Shown in pieces: positions 60,925 to 64,000 of a stretch of DNA of 64,000 nucleotides. Position numbers and translations under genes: made by a program. Numbering within the stretch: the first letter of the stretch is position 1; each line of letters opens with the position of its first letter. The notes under the pieces are model-generated. The model ran no database searches. It saw only the letters and a program-made list of their open reading frames with translations, and was not told the origin of the DNA. The DNA comes from Flavobacterium psychrophilum (GTDB taxonomy: Bacteria; Bacteroidota; Bacteroidia; Flavobacteriales; Flavobacteriaceae), in the NCBI GenBank assembly GCA_945874225.1, contig CAMCFT010000003.1, forward strand, positions 62,001-126,000, in the 5' to 3' direction.

Positions 60925-61634
60925 TAAAACTTATAACGAGTTTACAACAAAAAAAACAGCGATTTGCTAATCAAATGTTTTTTGCCGAAGGCATAAAAGT
61001 AATTCAAGAATTACTGGAATCCAATTTTGAATTAGTTCAATTGTACTCGACCCAAAATGATTTTGAACAAGTTTCGAATGACAGAAAGGTACTTGTCGAT
61101 GAAAGCGACTTAAAAAAAATAAGCGCATTGTCAACGCCAAATACTTGTTTGGCGGTATTTAAAATTCCAACTGAGAAAAAAATCATTGAATCCGGATTAA
61201 TAATTGCGCTTGATTCCATTCGCGACCCAGGAAATTTAGGGACAATTTTGCGATTGTGCGACTGGTTTGGGATTGGACAATTAATTTGTTCCAAAGAAAC
61301 TGTAGATATTTACAATCCAAAAGTAGTTCAGGCCACAATGGGTTCCATTGCCAGAGTCAATGTGAATTATATTGATTTGGAAGCCTTTGTTAGCCAAACC
61401 AAATTAGCTGTTTTCGGCACTTTTATGGATGGAAACAATATTTATAAAACGGAGCTGCCCCAAGAAGGAATTATTATTATGGGCAATGAAGCCAATGGAA
61501 TCTCACCAGAACTTGAAAAATTAATTAAAAACAGACTTACAATTCCACGTTTTGGAACTATTCAAAAAACCGAAAGTTTGAATGTAGCCACTGCGACAGC
61601 GATTATTTTGAGTGAGTTTAGAAGAAACAATTAG
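60906..61634 (+). CDS. TrmH/SpoU-family RNA methyltransferase
   Basis: The 242-residue protein has an N-terminal RNA-binding substrate domain (about 1-95; KQRFANQMFFAEGIKVIQELLES) and a SPOUT methyltransferase domain. The three SpoU motifs are ALDSIRDPGNLGTILRLCDWFG, IIMGNEANGIS and SLNVATATAIILSEF, the last forming the knot that binds S-adenosylmethionine. It should 2'-O-methylate a ribose in rRNA or tRNA. The target cannot be told from the sequence. Confidence 0.93.
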   Translation: MLSKNQIKLITSLQQKKQRFANQMFFAEGIKVIQELLESNFELVQLYSTQNDFEQVSNDRKVLVDESDLKKISALSTPNTCLAVFKIPTEKKIIESGLIIALDSIRDPGNLGTILRLCDWFGIGQLICSKETVDIYNPKVVQATMGSIARVNVNYIDLEAFVSQTKLAVFGTFMDGNNIYKTELPQEGIIIMGNEANGISPELEKLIKNRLTIPRFGTIQKTESLNVATATAIILSEFRRNN

Positions 61635-61872
61635 TCAGTTATTAATGGAAATCCGTTGGGTGCAATTAATAGAAATTCAGAATTTCAAAAAAATAGAAAA
61701 TTAACCACATAGAAACATAGAAAAACGAGTTGGATAGACCAATTGCTTCGCCTGTTCGCTATCGCTCGGGTCTTGGTTTCACACAACTATGATTAACTAA
61801 ATTAAAGTGAAACGCCTTGATAAAATCAATAAAAACTATGTTTCTATGCGTTTAAAAGATATAAATAACAGG
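61635..61872. repeat. Convergent junction with a spaced inverted repeat and a RAYT-1 repeat fragment
   Basis: Perfect 13-base arms CATAGAAACATAG (61708-61720) and CTATGTTTCTATG (61836-61848) enclose about 115 bases. Inside, GTTCGCTATCGCTCGGGT (61754-61771) is the exact reverse complement of 20234-20251 next to the first RAYT. No gene is seen. Confidence 0.75.
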
Positions 61873-62604
61873 TTAGTGGAAAGCAAAATTGATAAAAACG
61901 GCTCTTGTTTTCATCGATTCAATATTACCAGTCCAAGGACTAATAGGGTCGTTTTTATCACGGATTAATTCGTCATTAAGCCCAAAAACACCTCTTATGG
62001 AAGGGGAAAATATAAAATATTCTGAAAAAATATCAATGCCAAAACCAATCTCATAATTTGTTGTCCAAGGATGCATTCTGAAGCGTTCTTGATAATTATC
62101 ATCAATAGATTTCGAATTGCTGGACAAATTTAATGTTGCCGAAACGCCACCCAATAAATAAGGTCTGACATTTCCAGTTCTTAGTGATAAAAACTTAAGC
62201 AATATCGGAAAATGAAGGTTGGTGCTATTCACTTCCCTGAGCTTGTCTGAAGGCGTAGGTGGTGTAGGTGTTGTCGGGAAATAGTTTGCAGGATAATGTA
62301 AATTCCTCTGGGTATAATATAATCCGGGTTCAAATCGCAAACGAATGTATTCCTGAAGTTTCAAATCAGCGATAAGCCCTACATTGAAACCGGTTGTTTT
62401 GTCAACCAGAATGTCTTGGCTAACCTTTTTATAATCTATTTTGAAATCATAGGAATTGAAGCCGAGAAAAAAGCCAAAATACAATCGTTGCTTTTGGAAA
62501 TTTTCCAAATTAATAATGGGGTCTCTGCCAAATAATTTATTAGGATTCTGCGCTTGTCCTTTTATGGCTATGACTAATAAAATTATAACAACGATTTTTC
62601 TCAT
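61873..62604 (-). CDS. porT: PorT-like outer-membrane protein (T9SS/gliding, SprT/PorT type)
   Basis: The protein has 243 residues from the ATG at 62604 (MRKIVVIILL), one base after the ubiE stop. Longer starts lie in ubiE. A signal peptide (about 1-18, ending IKGQAQ) is followed by strands typical of an 8-stranded barrel (LYFGFFLGFNSYDFKIDYK, YIRLRFEPGLYYTQRNLHY, VRPYLLGGVSATLNL, YEIGFGIDIFSEYFIFSPSI) and an aromatic end (VFINFAFH). In Bacteroidota porT/sprT lies beside ubiE, which supports the call. PorT is needed for type IX secretion, consistent with the T9SS tails in the amylase and SusF-like proteins. Confidence 0.82.
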   Translation of the reverse strand: MRKIVVIILLVIAIKGQAQNPNKLFGRDPIINLENFQKQRLYFGFFLGFNSYDFKIDYKKVSQDILVDKTTGFNVGLIADLKLQEYIRLRFEPGLYYTQRNLHYPANYFPTTPTPPTPSDKLREVNSTNLHFPILLKFLSLRTGNVRPYLLGGVSATLNLSSNSKSIDDNYQERFRMHPWTTNYEIGFGIDIFSEYFIFSPSIRGVFGLNDELIRDKNDPISPWTGNIESMKTRAVFINFAFH

Positions 62605-62605
62605 A

Positions 62606-63337
62606 TTATTTCTTGGAAGCTGAATAAATTGTAGCCACACCAAATGTTTGTGGCAATGCAACTACATCTATAAACCCAATTTTTTTCAAAATATTGTTTA
62701 AAGCCTCGCCATAAGGAAAAGCAGCCGCTGATTCCGATAGATAACCATAGGCAACATTGTCTTTTGAAAACAATTTTCCAATAATTGGCAGAATGTTTTC
62801 ACTATAAAAAGTGTAACCTTGTTTATATGGTGTTTTATCCGGAACCGAAGTTTCAAGGATGACAAATACACCATTTGGCTTCAAAACTCTTAGGATTTCA
62901 GCCAATCCTTTTTCTAGATTTTCGAAATTTCTAACCCCAAAAGCTACTGTAATAGCGTCAAAATAGTTGTCTTCAAAAGGCATACTTTCTGAATCGGCCA
63001 AAACCATTTCTATTCTGTCAGACAATTTTTTATCAATAATTTTTTGCTGCCCCACTTCCAGCATTCCGGATGAAATGTCCAATCCAATAATTTTTTCAGC
63101 CTTGGTTTGTGCCATCAAAATAGCCAAATCACCTGTTCCGGTTGCAATATCCAGAATTGTTTTTGGATTTGATTCAGCTACAATTTGCAAGACTTTTTTT
63201 CGCCATTTTACATCAATTCCAAACGAAATAACCCGATTAAGATTATCATAATTCCCAGAAATGGTATCGAACATTGAGGCAACCTGCTCTTTTTTGCTTA
63301 AAGTAGAATCTTTATAAGGTGTTATGTTTTTTGACAT
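62606..63337 (-). CDS. ubiE: Demethylmenaquinone methyltransferase
   Basis: The 243-residue SAM-dependent methyltransferase performs the last step of menaquinone synthesis. Typical text includes [19 protein letters not shown], the SAM motif [45 protein letters not shown], and the end [12 protein letters not shown]. It is the first gene of the ubiE-porT pair. In an anaerobic or aerobic Bacteroidota cell the substrate is demethylmenaquinone and not a ubiquinone precursor. Confidence 0.96.
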   Translation of the reverse strand: MSKNITPYKDSTLSKKEQVASMFDTISGNYDNLNRVISFGIDVKWRKKVLQIVAESNPKTILDIATGTGDLAILMAQTKAEKIIGLDISSGMLEVGQQKIIDKKLSDRIEMVLADSESMPFEDNYFDAITVAFGVRNFENLEKGLAEILRVLKPNGVFVILETSVPDKTPYKQGYTFYSENILPIIGKLFSKDNVAYGYLSESAAAFPYGEALNNILKKIGFIDVVALPQTFGVATIYSASKK

Positions 63338-63352
63338 TTTCTAAAATTTGAA

Positions 63353-63361
63353 GCAAAGGTA
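63353..63361 (-). promoter_or_regulatory. Putative -7 element of the ubiE promoter
   Basis: TACCTTTGC on the minus strand is a perfect TAnnTTTG match, 15 bases before the ubiE start. No clear -33 TTTG is seen, so this is moderate evidence only. Confidence 0.4.
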
Positions 63362-63385
63362 AACTAGATTATTGGATAATAAATT

Positions 63386-63871
63386 TTATTTTTTTCGAGT
63401 GTATTTTTGAAAAGTATAATCATAAAGGTGTTTCTCATCTTTTGGATTAAACGTTTCGGAAGTTAAATCCCAGATATCGGAATCTATTTCCGGAAAATAA
63501 ACATCAGCTTCAAACGAATGATGCACGCGGGTAATATCAAGCTCATCTGCTAAAGTAATGGATTGAGAGTAAATTTGGCCACCGCCAATAATAAATGAAT
63601 CTTCATTTTTTGGGCATATAGCAATGGCTTTTTCTAAATTCTCAACAACGATACAGCCTTCTAGAAGATAGTCTTTATGACGCGAAACAACAATATGAGT
63701 TCTGTTTGGTAAGGGTTTTGGGAAACTTTCAAATGTTTTTCTTCCCATAATAATGTGATGCCCGGAAGTAAGTTCCTTGAATCTCTTGAAGTCACTGGGC
63801 AAATGCCAAAGTAAATCATTGTTTTTCCCCAATGCATTGTTTTCGGCAACAGCCGCAATCATAATAATCAT
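63386..63871 (-). CDS. folA: Dihydrofolate reductase
   Basis: The 161-residue enzyme reduces dihydrofolate with NADPH. Conserved text includes MIAAVAENNALGKNNDLLWHLPSDFKRFKELTSGHHIIMGRKTFES with the substrate-binding acid in the LPSDFKRF segment, PLPNRTHIVVSR and the NADPH-site IIGGGQIYSQ. The length is normal. It lies 3 bases after the partial gene at the window end on the minus strand and is not closely coupled to ubiE. Confidence 0.97.
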   Translation of the reverse strand: MIIMIAAVAENNALGKNNDLLWHLPSDFKRFKELTSGHHIIMGRKTFESFPKPLPNRTHIVVSRHKDYLLEGCIVVENLEKAIAICPKNEDSFIIGGGQIYSQSITLADELDITRVHHSFEADVYFPEIDSDIWDLTSETFNPKDEKHLYDYTFQKYTRKK

Positions 63872-63874
63872 TTT

Positions 63875-64000
63875 CTATTGTGGTTTTTTAGAAGATTCTT
63901 CTTCTATGTGTGTTTGCAACTGGTCAATTTTTCTTTGTTGTTGTGCAACAAGGCGGTCGATTTGTTCTCTTTCCCAATTTTTATTCATAAAACGATCTGT
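63875..64000 (-). CDS. C-terminal part of a protein, possibly a 2TM-domain protein (5' end outside window)
   Basis: The frame is open to the window edge and stops at 63875-63877. The visible residues (TDRFMNKNWEREQIDRL, then a Gln/Glu-rich helix ending EESSKKPQ) match in style the cytoplasmic tail of small Bacteroidota 2TM-domain proteins, which carry a (G/N)K(N/D)WE(E/R) segment after two helices. Such genes are often next to folA, from memory. The call is tentative because the membrane part is not visible. Confidence 0.5.
   Translation of the reverse strand, partial: TDRFMNKNWEREQIDRLVAQQQRKIDQLQTHIEEESSKKPQ

Overview
The window comes from the chromosome of a Bacteroidota bacterium, most likely Flavobacterium or a close relative. 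The evidence is AT-rich DNA, type IX secretion (T9SS) C-terminal sorting domains on secreted proteins, a PorT-like protein beside ubiE, a GYDIA-type GHMP kinase beside a class II HMG-CoA reductase, a lipoprotein TamL, and promoters of the TTTG-N(~20)-TAnnTTTG type. Most genes are intact housekeeping or nutrient-use genes. I see no prophage, plasmid backbone, CRISPR array or rRNA.

Layout. (1) 1-4779: end of a starch-utilisation (sus-type) locus, with the tail of an unknown protein, a secreted GH13 alpha-amylase and a three-repeat SusE/F-like protein; the last two carry T9SS sorting tails. (2) 15970-5178, minus strand: a short-chain carboxylate (acetate/propionate) module. In order it holds a zinc-ribbon/HTH protein of IS1-InsA type, a porin, an MHS-type MFS transporter, two small membrane proteins, a solute-symporter/histidine kinase fusion, a receiver-only response regulator, a propionyl-CoA-synthetase-like enzyme and acetyl-CoA synthetase. 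(3) 16440-19193: pyruvate phosphate dikinase, a link from pyruvate to PEP that fits growth on such acids. (4) 19298-20280: a REP-associated tyrosine transposase (RAYT) with its own repeats, then tRNA-Phe. (5) 20536-26797: coaX, an outer-membrane protein, lptC, a small membrane protein, a CNNM/CBS protein and ppiD. (6) 29286-26994: two mevalonate-pathway genes. (7) 29465-39803: a DPP-IV-type peptidase followed by four POT peptide transporters, interrupted by a second RAYT with a different repeat family, then a thioredoxin-fold protein. (8) 41966-42369: comEC and lpxB/surE on the minus strand. (9) 44735-47008: a tail-specific protease. (10) 54525-47353: purH and the complete shape cluster mreB-mreC-mreD-mrdA-rodA. 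(11) 54690-64000: an orphan MacB-like permease, accD, fbaA, tamL, a SpoU methyltransferase, porT, ubiE, folA and a partial gene.

Three things deserve attention. The carboxylate module carries its own sensor, but the response regulator has no DNA-binding domain, and a domesticated IS1-type DNA-binding protein sits at the head of the cluster. Two unrelated RAYT genes are each flanked by a different palindromic repeat family, and four of the six convergent gene junctions carry long palindromes with TTGTCA/TGACAA ends. The peptidase/POT cluster contains one transporter that has lost conserved POT residues.
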